A DNA stretch of 64,000 nucleotides, taken from positions 248,001 to 312,000 of the forward strand of contig NZ_PTJD01000005.1 in the NCBI RefSeq assembly GCF_002934625.1, read 5' to 3'. The notes under the pieces were generated by a model, which saw nothing but the letters and a program-made list of their open reading frames with translations, did not search any database and had not been told where the DNA came from. Made by a program: the position numbers and the translations under genes. This DNA is from Kineococcus xinjiangensis (lineage in GTDB: Bacteria; Actinomycetota; Actinomycetes; Actinomycetales; Kineococcaceae). Numbering within the stretch: position 1 is the first letter of the stretch; each line of letters opens with the position of its first letter. Positions 19,019-26,212 of the stretch are shown piece by piece.

Positions 19019-19797
19019 GGCAGTCTCACGAAGTCCTTGCCTGCGTAGCCCCGCGCCCGGGCGCAGACCTCGTAGCCCTCGCGGGATCCGTCGTCGTTGG
19101 TGTTGCCCTCGATGGTGTCGAAGTCGTCCTCGCGGGCCTCCACGACCAGGCCGGTGTGGGTCCAGTCCCCGGGCCTGGAGCGCACGAGGAAGAGGCTGCC
19201 GGTGGGGAGGTCCTTGTACTCCACGTCGGCTTCGGCGACGAAGAGGCCCGCGCCCCCGCCCTGCGCCGCCAGCACGTCGCAGGAGGCGGACCCCGCGATC
19301 GGCGCGGGCACGCCGAGCGACTGCGCGGCCTGGTGCAGGACGAACGTGACGAAGCCTGCGCACCAGGGCTGGTCGGCGCCCTCCCGACCGCCCATGTAGG
19401 CGCGCACCCAGGGGCCGCGGTTCTGACCGCCGACCTCGCGGGGGTGGACGGCCAGGTGGGCCTGCGCGTACTCCACCACCGCCTCGCCGAGCGGGCGGGA
19501 GGAGTTCAGCCGCTGCCGCAGCACCTGCACCAGCGGCTCCACGAGCGCGGCGGCGGTCTCCTCGTCGACGTCCCCGACCGCCTCGAGGCCGCAGCGCTCC
19601 TGGAAGGCCGTGACCTGGCGCTGGGTGGCGGGACCGAAGTCGCCGTCGACGACGAGGCCGAAGCCGTGCAGGGTGAGCCACTCCTGCACGCGGCGGACGT
19701 CCCGGCCGCGCTGGCCGCGGCGGACCACGGAGTCGAACTCCACCTCGCGGCGCAGGTGCGGCGACAGTTCCGCGGTGGAGTGCTCGAAGACGTTCAT
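19015..19797 (-). CDS. Peptidoglycan-binding and CHAP-type amidase domain protein without signal peptide
   Basis: 260 residues. Residues ~23-88 form a PG_binding_1 domain (RGQRGRDVRRVQEWLTLHGF ... DGDFGPATQRQV). Residues ~100-258 form a CHAP/NlpC-like papain-fold hydrolase with candidate catalytic C146 (PWCAGFV), H214 (WTHTGLVVEA) and E230/N232 (IEGNTN). It should cleave peptidoglycan peptide bonds, yet it begins MNVFEHSTAE and has no secretion signal. It may therefore be released by lysis, exported by another route, or delivered as an effector. ATG at 19797 with GAAGGAGATCC upstream. It is the third gene after the sigma factor and is coupled to the following small gene. Confidence 0.85.
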   Translation of the reverse strand: MNVFEHSTAELSPHLRREVEFDSVVRRGQRGRDVRRVQEWLTLHGFGLVVDGDFGPATQRQVTAFQERCGLEAVGDVDEETAAALVEPLVQVLRQRLNSSRPLGEAVVEYAQAHLAVHPREVGGQNRGPWVRAYMGGREGADQPWCAGFVTFVLHQAAQSLGVPAPIAGSASCDVLAAQGGGAGLFVAEADVEYKDLPTGSLFLVRSRPGDWTHTGLVVEAREDDFDTIEGNTNDDGSREGYEVCARARGYAGKDFVRLP

Positions 19798-20022
19798 GGG
19801 TGGGATCTCCTTCTGGAGGCGTAGCGGGACCGGGAGGGGCGCGGCGGCGCGGTCGGTGCGGGGTTCTCCGCAGCACCGGGCACGGCGCGTCGCAGCGTGG
19901 TGCGCGGCTTCCGTCGTGGCGGCGGCCGCGGGGCGGACTGGTGGAGCCGGTGCACCGGACTCGCGGGCGAAGAGGTGCTGAGGTGGTGCCGTGATACGCG
20001 GCGGCGGGGCCGGCCCCCGGAG
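19798..20022. other. Gap inside the sigma/CHAP cluster
   Basis: 225 bases between the helical protein and the CHAP gene, without a convincing ORF. An imperfect stem at about 19853-19880 could be a weak terminator or processing site. The CHAP ribosome-binding site is at the low-coordinate end. Confidence 0.35.
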
Positions 20023-20490
20023 CTACGCGGCGTGCGGGGCGCCCTCAGCCGGTTCGGGGGGACCCGGTGGAGCCGACGGCGCGGCCGTCCTGCCGGGGAC
20101 CGCCCCGGTGGGTGAGCCCGCCCCGTCGGGAACCTCCCCCGGCGCGCGCCCGGCCGTGGACCAGACGAGGCACAACGTCGGGGTGGGGGTTGCGGGCCAC
20201 GGGGGGGCGAAGCGCCGGCGCGGGTGGTCCGGCGCCGTGTCGAGGTCCGCCAGCGCGGTGGTGGCAGCCTCCCGGAGAGCCGACCACTGCTGCTCCGCGG
20301 CGCGCATCGCCGCCACGAGGTCCTGGAGGTGGGCGGTGTCGCGCACCGTTCGTGCGCTGTGGTCGATGCAGACCTGCACGCAGTGGAGGTAGTCCTCCTG
20401 TGCGGCGGTGGCGGCGTCGAGGAGGGCGTGAGCCGCGGCGGACCTGTCCGCCCACGGCGTGGTGGGAGCGGCGAGACGAGGTGAGCTCAT
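20023..20490 (-). CDS. Unknown helical protein after the sigma factor gene
   Basis: 155 residues, function unknown. Residues ~12-85 are predicted helical (HALLDAATAAQEDYLHCVQV ... AAEQQWSALREAATTAL). The last ~60 residues are Pro/Gly/Ala-rich and disordered. There is no membrane segment, so it is not an obvious anti-sigma factor, although its position nine bases after the sigma gene would suit a regulator. ATG at 20490. Confidence 0.65.
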   Translation of the reverse strand: MSSPRLAAPTTPWADRSAAAHALLDAATAAQEDYLHCVQVCIDHSARTVRDTAHLQDLVAAMRAAEQQWSALREAATTALADLDTAPDHPRRRFAPPWPATPTPTLCLVWSTAGRAPGEVPDGAGSPTGAVPGRTAAPSAPPGPPEPAEGAPHAA

Positions 20491-20499
20491 GACGGGGCC

Positions 20500-21132
20500 T
20501 CAGCACGCCTCCGCCGCGGCGCTGCGGGGCTGGTCCTCTGCCTCCAGGAGGGCGCGCAACCGGCGCAGGGCGCGTTGGCGGACGGGGCCGATGGCCCCGA
20601 CGGGCATGTCGAGCATGCGGCTGATCTGGCGGTACGTGAGTTCCCGCGGGTCCGTCAGGGCCTGCACGAGCCTGCGCTCCCGCGCGGGGAGGACGGCCAC
20701 GCAGCGGCGCAACCGGGCGAGCGCGAGCCTCCGGTCGAGGGCGTCGAACGGCTCGTCCGCGCCGTCGTGCGGGCACGGGAGCACGAGTTCCTCACAGGGC
20801 ACCTCCCGGCGTGCGCGGTAGCGGTGCGCCCACGCCTCCCGGCGGCTCGTCGTGATCAGCCACGCCGCCAGCACCTCGTCGTCGCGGATGCCGGGCAGAC
20901 CGGTCAGCAGGCGCATCCACACGAGTTGGGCCACGTCCTCGCTGTCGCTGTCGCTGACCCCCTGCCGCCGTGCCACGGCGCGCACGAGGGGCCGGTACTG
21001 CTCCAGGAGCCGGTTCCAGGCACCCGGAGCGCCGCGGCGCACGGCGGCGAGGACCGGTTCGGCCGTGCCGTCCGCACTGGGCACCCCGGTGGTGGTGCTG
21101 GTGGTCGTCGTGGTGGGAGTCCCCCCGGTCAT
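20500..21132 (-). CDS. ECF-type sigma-70 family sigma factor
   Basis: 210-residue alternative sigma factor. Region 2 spans about residues 42-108 (LLEQYRPLVRAVARRQ ... AAWLITTSRREAW) and region 4 about 146-195 (LPARERRLVQAL ... TYRQISRMLDMPVGAIGPVR). Residues 1-27 are a Thr-rich tail. No membrane anti-sigma gene lies nearby. It heads the minus-strand cluster with the CHAP and paired unknown proteins, so it probably controls them. The ATG at 21132 has a GAGGAGGAC sequence in front. Confidence 0.9.
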   Translation of the reverse strand: MTGGTPTTTTTSTTTGVPSADGTAEPVLAAVRRGAPGAWNRLLEQYRPLVRAVARRQGVSDSDSEDVAQLVWMRLLTGLPGIRDDEVLAAWLITTSRREAWAHRYRARREVPCEELVLPCPHDGADEPFDALDRRLALARLRRCVAVLPARERRLVQALTDPRELTYRQISRMLDMPVGAIGPVRQRALRRLRALLEAEDQPRSAAAEAC

Positions 21133-21264
21133 GTCGTCCTCCTCATCGCCTGGACGGTGCCCCTGCGGACCGCCCAGGGGAGAGGTTGCTCCGCGACGAC
21201 CGCGTGGTCGTCCGACGTGTGGGGGTGTGCCGGCGCCTCCCCCGGGAGCAGCCGAGGCGCTCGT

Positions 21265-21294
21265 GCGTCAACCCCGGGTGGAGGGGCGTCAACC
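21265..21294 (-). promoter_or_regulatory. Direct GGTTGACGC repeat upstream of the sigma gene
   Basis: Two copies of GGTTGACGC on the minus strand (21286-21294 and 21265-21273), 21 bases apart, 130-160 bases upstream of the sigma gene. TTGACG resembles a -35 element, but no matching -10 is seen at 17 bases. They could also be regulator half-sites. Confidence 0.35.
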
Positions 21295-21358
21295 GCTGGA
21301 GCACCCGGTGCGTGGCGGTGCGGGTCTCCCGCGTCGTGGGTGTGGCGGTTCCCGGACC

Positions 21359-22093
21359 TCAGGCCCGTCCGGGCCGGCGTGGTGGTGGGGCCGGGTCGCC
21401 CGGGTGCACGAGCCCGGTGCGGTAGGCGAAGGTGACGGCGTGGGCGCGGTCGCGCAGGCCGAGCTTCATCAGCACCCGTGCCAGGTGCGTCTTGACCGTG
21501 GCCCCGCCGATGAACAGGTGAGCGGCGATCTCGTCGCTGGACAGCCCGTGGGCGAGCAGGGCCAGGACCTCGCGCTCCCGGGAAGTGAGCACGTCGAGCC
21601 GCGCGGACGCTTCGGCCGACGAGGGCGGGTGGGCGGCGAAGTCGTCGAGGAGGCGCCTGGCGATGGCGGGGTCCAGCCACGCCTCACCGGCCGCCACGGC
21701 GCGGATCGCGGCCACCAGTTCGTCCGGGGCGGCGTCCTTGAGCACGAACCCCGACGCCCCGGCCCGCAGCGCCGCGTAGACCTCGTCGCCGACGTGGTAC
21801 GTCGTGAGGATGATGACCCGCACGATGCGGTCGGGGTCCTCCGGTGGCGGGTCCGCGGTGAGACGCCGCGTCGCCTCCAGGCCGTTCATGCCGGGCATGC
21901 GCAGGTCCATCAGGACGACGTCGGGGCGCAGCTCCGCCAGGCGGTCGAGCACCCCGCGGCCGTCGCCCACCTCACCGACCACGTCGAGGCCCGGTTCGGC
22001 GTCGAGCAGCATCGCCAGACCCGCCCGCACCAGCGGCTGGTCGTCGGCGAGGAGCACCCGGACGGTCCCGCCGGGACTGCCTGCCGCCGTCAC
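21359..22093 (-). CDS. NarL/FixJ-type response regulator
   Basis: 244-residue DNA-binding regulator. Receiver domain ~10-130 with acidic pocket DD17-18, phospho-acceptor D63 in LMDLRMPGMNG and conserved LKD. LuxR-type HTH at ~175-230 (LTSREREVLALLAHGLSSDEIA). The GTG at 22093 overlaps the stop of the histidine kinase by four bases, so the pair is coupled. Last gene of a protease-kinase-regulator operon; target genes unknown. Confidence 0.93.
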   Translation of the reverse strand: MTAAGSPGGTVRVLLADDQPLVRAGLAMLLDAEPGLDVVGEVGDGRGVLDRLAELRPDVVLMDLRMPGMNGLEATRRLTADPPPEDPDRIVRVIILTTYHVGDEVYAALRAGASGFVLKDAAPDELVAAIRAVAAGEAWLDPAIARRLLDDFAAHPPSSAEASARLDVLTSREREVLALLAHGLSSDEIAAHLFIGGATVKTHLARVLMKLGLRDRAHAVTFAYRTGLVHPGDPAPPPRRPGRA

Positions 22094-23322
22094 GGGGCAC
22101 CAGCCCGCGACCGCGCACCACCCGAGGCGGGATCCACCTGGACCGGCAGGGTGGCGCGGACCCGGTACCCGCCGTCCGGCAGCGGGCCGGCCTCGAAGGT
22201 GCCGCCCGCAGCGCGAACCCGCTCCCGCAGGCCGACCAGGCCGTAACCGGTCGACAGCCCCGGCTCGGGCCCGGTGCCGTTCCCGTCGTCGACGACCTCC
22301 AGGAGGAGCGCGTCCGACGACCACACCTCGCGGACCGTGACGTCCACCCCGGTGCCCACGTGCTTGCGCACGTTCGTCAGGGCCTCCTGCACGATCCGGT
22401 ACGCGGAGAGGTCGACGCTGCCGTCCAGCGGAACCGGCCGGCCGGTCACGTCGCAGCGCACCCCGAGTCCGGCGCCGCGGAAGCCGTCGAGGAGTTCCGG
22501 CAGCAGCGCCATCCCGGCGCGCCCGCCCAGTTCCTCCTCGCCGGCCGGCTGCACGAACGCCCCGTCGCGCAGGACGCCGAGCAGCCTGCGCAGTTCCGTC
22601 ATGGACTGCTTGCCGAGGTTCTCGATCTCCGCCAGCGCCTGCTCCGCGCGGGCGGCGTCGACGGGGAGGATGCGCCGGGCACCGGCCGCCTGCAGCACCA
22701 TGATGCTCACGGAGTGGGAGACGACGTCGTGGAGTTCGCGCGCCATGCGGTGTCGTTCCGCGGCGACGGCCTCCTGGGCCGCGCGCTCCTGCTGCTCCTC
22801 CAGGGCGAGCAGGCGCCGGCGCCCGCTCTGCGTCCTGAACCCCACGGCCGCCGTGGTGCACAGCAGCGCCAGCAGGAGCAGCACGACGGCGACGCTGGCG
22901 CGGACGGGGTCGTCCGGGGAGCTGCCGCGGACCTCGGCCGTCGTCGAGGCCGGGACGTAGAGGAGGACCGCGACCAGCAGCGCGCCGGTGCTCGTCCGGC
23001 GCGGGCAGCGGGAGGCCACCGTGTAGAGCGCCGCGACCAGCGCCAGGGTCGGCAGGTGTTCCGGGAGGAGGAGCACGGCGCCGGCGAGGTGGACGCACAC
23101 GGCCGCGAAGACCGCACGGGGAGCGCGCCGCCGCCACACCAGGGGCAGGAAGCCGAGCGCCAGGTAGGCGGGCCCCCACCAGGAGCGGGCGGGAGGTGAC
23201 GACGAGAAGACCGCGAGCTCGGCGACGGCGAGCGCGGCGGCCAGCGCCGCGCCCGACCACGGCCGGCCGGCGTCGCGCAGTGGCGTTCGGTGGGCCCCCG
23301 GCGGGCGGCGCTGCGCCTCCAC
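22090..23322 (-). CDS. Two-component sensor histidine kinase (HisKA_3)
   Basis: 410 residues. Five or six N-terminal hydrophobic helices (~25-165) without a large external domain suggest membrane-intrinsic sensing. Dimerisation/phosphotransfer helix with H198 in RELHDVVSHS; C-terminal HATPase with NG and GYGLVGLRERV motifs. The GTG at 23322 is five bases past the metalloprotease stop, without a strong ribosome-binding site, consistent with reinitiation. Partner of the overlapping response regulator. Confidence 0.9.
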   Translation of the reverse strand: MEAQRRPPGAHRTPLRDAGRPWSGAALAAALAVAELAVFSSSPPARSWWGPAYLALGFLPLVWRRRAPRAVFAAVCVHLAGAVLLLPEHLPTLALVAALYTVASRCPRRTSTGALLVAVLLYVPASTTAEVRGSSPDDPVRASVAVVLLLLALLCTTAAVGFRTQSGRRRLLALEEQQERAAQEAVAAERHRMARELHDVVSHSVSIMVLQAAGARRILPVDAARAEQALAEIENLGKQSMTELRRLLGVLRDGAFVQPAGEEELGGRAGMALLPELLDGFRGAGLGVRCDVTGRPVPLDGSVDLSAYRIVQEALTNVRKHVGTGVDVTVREVWSSDALLLEVVDDGNGTGPEPGLSTGYGLVGLRERVRAAGGTFEAGPLPDGGYRVRATLPVQVDPASGGARSRAGAP

Positions 23323-23326
23323 GGGT

Positions 23327-25894
23327 TCACCAGGCTGCCTGCGCGGGTTCGCGGTCCGCGCCCTCTCGCGGCTCGGGCCACGGGTCGAAGGGCCGGCCGG
23401 CGTCGAACGGTGGCGGTTCGTCCTCCTCGCAGATGCGGAGGAGCCGGCACACCCAGAGGGCGACCCCGTCCACGTCGCCGGCCTCCTCGTGCTCGAGCCG
23501 CACCGGGGGAGGGTCGTCGGGAGACCGGCCGGCCAGCGCGGCGCCGGCGGCCGCGGCCCACGGGGCGACGTCCAGCTCCGGTGCGTCGAGGCCCGCGGGG
23601 ACGAGACCCTGCGACGCCAGGAGGTCCCAGGTACCCGCCGGTGCCGCCGCGTCCACGGCCGCGACGTCGAACACCGGCGAGGCGGCCGCCTGCACGGGGC
23701 GCCCGAGTTCCAGCACCACCACGCCGGGGCGTTCGTCACCGGGGGGCGTCAGCAGCCGGACTCGCCGCGGCCGCAACCGCTCGGTGAGCCCGTCCGCCCC
23801 GGCGACGGTGACGCTCACCCCCACCGACTCCGTTCCGCGGATCGCCGGGGGCAGCGAGGCCGCCGGTGCGAACACTCGCCACGCCAGCCCGGCGCGGTTG
23901 CCGCGCAGGACCCCGGGCAGGAGGGCCCGGCTGCCGTCGCCCGCGGTGAGCTCGACGACGGCGCGCGGGGGCGCCGTCCCCCCGGTGGCCCTCGCACGGC
24001 AGTTCGCGGCGAGCCGGCGGGTGTGCTCCTCCGTGTGCGGGTCGAAGACGCCCCCGCCCCGTGCGAGGGCGTCCTCCAGCAGGTGCGCCGCCTCGCGGGG
24101 GTCTCCGTCGGCGCGGCGGTGCAGCTCCAGGCCGCGCAGCCGCTGGGCGGCGGCCACCAGCGGGTCGGGATCCGCGCGGCCGGCCGCCGCGGCGAGCCGG
24201 TCCGCGAGGTAGCCCTCCAGCGCCCGGCCGACCTCGGGCTGCCCGGCGGTGCCGCCGAGGGCGAGCGCTGCGCGCACCCCCGGCCCGGGGAGCGGGTCGA
24301 AGCCCTCCCGGGCCGCCGCGCGCGGCGGGGGATCGACGGTGACGTCCAGCTCCTCGCCGGCGACCAGCAGCGACGGTGCCTCCGCGCCGTCCCCGCTGGG
24401 CAGGGTCAGGACGGGCTGGATCGTGTAGCGCCCCGGTTCGGCGAAGGGCGAGCCCGAGGCGCCCCCGCTCAGGTTCAGGTTGTCGTGCAGGGACTCCCCG
24501 GGTTGCAGCCGCACGACGCGGCCGGAGTCGAGGGCGTAGCAGCGGTGCAGCACCGGCGCGTAGGCCTCCACGTCGGGCTGCGCCGTCCCGTCGGTCGACG
24601 CGGTCGCGTCCTCGGCGCGGCGGCGCACGAGGATCCGGAGCAGGCCCGCCTTGACGTCGAGCGCCTCGCGGGGCACGGCGACGTCGGTGTCGCCGGTGTT
24701 CGCCAGGGAGACCTCGAGGAAGACGGGATCGCCCGCGCCGATGCCCGCGGGTGCACCCCGCCCCCGCGTCAGCCACAGCGACAGCCCGGCCGCGGCCTCG
24801 CCGTCGGCGCGGGTGCTGCCGTGCCGGCCCGGCGGCCAGTCCGTGCCCGCGCCGAAGGGGCCACCGCCGGGGATGACCGCACCGCGCGGGCCGTGGCGCA
24901 GGAAGGCCAGCTCGTCCTCGTCGTAGGCCCACTGGAACTCCTCGTGGAACCGGGCGCTGGCGCGCCCGCCCCGGTAGCACCAGTCGTAGTTCATGAAGGA
25001 CGTGGAGTTCCAGCGATCGACGGCGAAGCGGTGCGGGAGGTTCAGGACGTGACCGGTCTCGTGCAGCAGCAGCTGCAGGGCGCGGCGGTCGGCGTCCTCC
25101 TGCTCCCGCCCGGCACGCACCTCCTCGAGGAAGACGGCGGCGCCCTGCCGGGGCAGGACCTCACCGAGGTCGAACATCACCCCGAGCAGGCCCGGGCGGT
25201 CCGAGCGGGACAGCAGCAGCAGGTGCACCTCCCAGGCGGGGGTCTCCAGGGACGCCTGCGCCGCCCCGGCCATCGACGCGTGCAGCTGCCCGAGGACGTC
25301 CACGCCGTGCCAGCGGCCACCGGCGGGCACCGGGACACTGCTCGGCCGGCCGACGCGCTCGACGGCGAAGCCCGTGCGGCGCAGGCACTCCTCGACGTCC
25401 AGGTGCTCCCCGTCGACGAGGACCGGACGCAGGGGCACCACGCCGGCCTCCACCTCCACCTCCAGCCCCAGGTCGCGCAGCAGGTCACCGGAGCGGACGA
25501 CCCGGCCCACCACCGTCGTGACCGCGCCGCCGTCGCCGGACTCCACGAGGAACCGCACCCGCGCCGCCCCCGCGACGTCGGGGACGGGCGCCACGGCGAC
25601 CCAGCCGCCGCGGGTGCTGCCGTCGTCGAGCGTCCACGCGAACTCCCACCGGGGTCCGCGCGGCGTCAGGGGCGCGCGGCGGGTGCCCCGCCCGCTGAAC
25701 CGCAGCACCTGCCGGTCGGAGCCCACCGTGTGCAGGTCGGCGCTGAGCAGCCCGCCCCCCGCGGCGTCGACGCGCAGCTCGATCCACCAGCGCCCCGTCG
25801 TCCCCAGGTACCGTCCGTCGCGCACGCCGAAGCCGGGAGGCGGTCGCGTCCCCGCGCCCGCGTCGCCCTCGCCTGCTGCCTCGTCCTGAGCCAT
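23327..25894 (-). CDS. Large zinc metalloprotease-like protein without signal peptide
   Basis: 855 residues. The zinc site is HETGHVLNLPH (H278, E279, H282, H288), the HExxHxxxxxH metzincin pattern, with a Met-turn SFMNYDW at 299-305. The N-terminal 150 residues are beta-rich. The C-terminal ~450 residues look like several immunoglobulin-like or structural domains. There is no signal peptide or transmembrane segment, which is unusual for a metzincin. ATG 25894 was preferred to GTG 25921, since neither has a strong ribosome-binding site. It is immediately followed by a histidine kinase and response regulator, so it is probably co-transcribed with them. Substrate unknown. Confidence 0.82.
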   Translation of the reverse strand: MAQDEAAGEGDAGAGTRPPPGFGVRDGRYLGTTGRWWIELRVDAAGGGLLSADLHTVGSDRQVLRFSGRGTRRAPLTPRGPRWEFAWTLDDGSTRGGWVAVAPVPDVAGAARVRFLVESGDGGAVTTVVGRVVRSGDLLRDLGLEVEVEAGVVPLRPVLVDGEHLDVEECLRRTGFAVERVGRPSSVPVPAGGRWHGVDVLGQLHASMAGAAQASLETPAWEVHLLLLSRSDRPGLLGVMFDLGEVLPRQGAAVFLEEVRAGREQEDADRRALQLLLHETGHVLNLPHRFAVDRWNSTSFMNYDWCYRGGRASARFHEEFQWAYDEDELAFLRHGPRGAVIPGGGPFGAGTDWPPGRHGSTRADGEAAAGLSLWLTRGRGAPAGIGAGDPVFLEVSLANTGDTDVAVPREALDVKAGLLRILVRRRAEDATASTDGTAQPDVEAYAPVLHRCYALDSGRVVRLQPGESLHDNLNLSGGASGSPFAEPGRYTIQPVLTLPSGDGAEAPSLLVAGEELDVTVDPPPRAAAREGFDPLPGPGVRAALALGGTAGQPEVGRALEGYLADRLAAAAGRADPDPLVAAAQRLRGLELHRRADGDPREAAHLLEDALARGGGVFDPHTEEHTRRLAANCRARATGGTAPPRAVVELTAGDGSRALLPGVLRGNRAGLAWRVFAPAASLPPAIRGTESVGVSVTVAGADGLTERLRPRRVRLLTPPGDERPGVVVLELGRPVQAAASPVFDVAAVDAAAPAGTWDLLASQGLVPAGLDAPELDVAPWAAAAGAALAGRSPDDPPPVRLEHEEAGDVDGVALWVCRLLRICEEDEPPPFDAGRPFDPWPEPREGADREPAQAAW

Positions 25895-25975
25895 GTCGTC
25901 GTCCGTTCGAGAGCGCGTCACCGGCCGCGTGCGATGGCCACCATGATGCCGCTCCGGGCTCCGTCCCGGAACGGT

Positions 25976-26035
25976 CGCGGGTGATGTCGCGGGTGATGTC
26001 GCGGGTGATGTCGCGGGTGATGTCGCGGGTGATGT
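25976..26035. repeat. Five exact 12-base tandem repeats
   Basis: CGCGGGTGATGT repeated five times without error across 60 bases, between the metalloprotease and amylase genes. Variable-number repeats of this kind can alter promoter spacing; no function is shown. Confidence 0.95.
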
Positions 26036-26095
26036 GGAAGGGCGCTGAGACGGGTGCCGGGCGCGGTGGGGAGGCGCGGCCGTAGCAGGGATCTA

Positions 26096-26121
26096 TGCAA
26101 GAAGTTGCAAGAACGTGAAGA
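26096..26121 (+). promoter_or_regulatory. Phased TGCAAGAA direct repeats upstream of amylase
   Basis: TGCAAGAA at 26096-26103 and 26106-26113, with a degenerate third copy TGAAGA at 26116, all in 10-base phase. They lie just upstream of the -35. TGCAAG-type repeats are known upstream of Streptomyces alpha-amylase genes, where a LacI-family repressor (MalR type) acts. The same role is inferred here. Confidence 0.5.
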
Positions 26122-26126
26122 TTCCC

Positions 26127-26155
26127 TCGACAGGGTGAAAACCGTCACGTAGTGT
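26127..26155 (+). promoter_or_regulatory. Amylase promoter
   Basis: TCGACA (26127-26132) and TAGTGT (26150-26155) separated by exactly 17 bases, a good primary-sigma promoter for this GC content, about 60 bases upstream of the amylase ATG. Confidence 0.6.
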
Positions 26156-26212
26156 TCACGCACCTCCCCGGCACGTCGGTCCGGGGTCGAGCACGTCGAC
26201 GAAGGAGTCGCC

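Larger units (their letters stand above)
25895..26212. other. Protease/amylase divergent intergenic region
   Basis: 318 bases between divergent genes. It holds a 12-base tandem repeat array, a phased TGCAAGAA repeat and a good amylase promoter, annotated separately. The His/Pro/Arg-rich minus-strand ORF across it is a product of the tandem repeat and is not a gene. Confidence 0.7.

Noticed and set aside
15373-19824. 1483-codon plus-strand ORF
   Set aside because: Antisense shadow of the unknown/CHAP/PLD genes; Gly/Arg/Ala-rich low complexity, no motifs, no ribosome-binding site. Long antisense ORFs are expected at this GC content.
20023-20490. Anti-sigma factor
   Set aside because: No membrane helix or zinc-binding HxxxCxxC motif is present, so position alone is insufficient.
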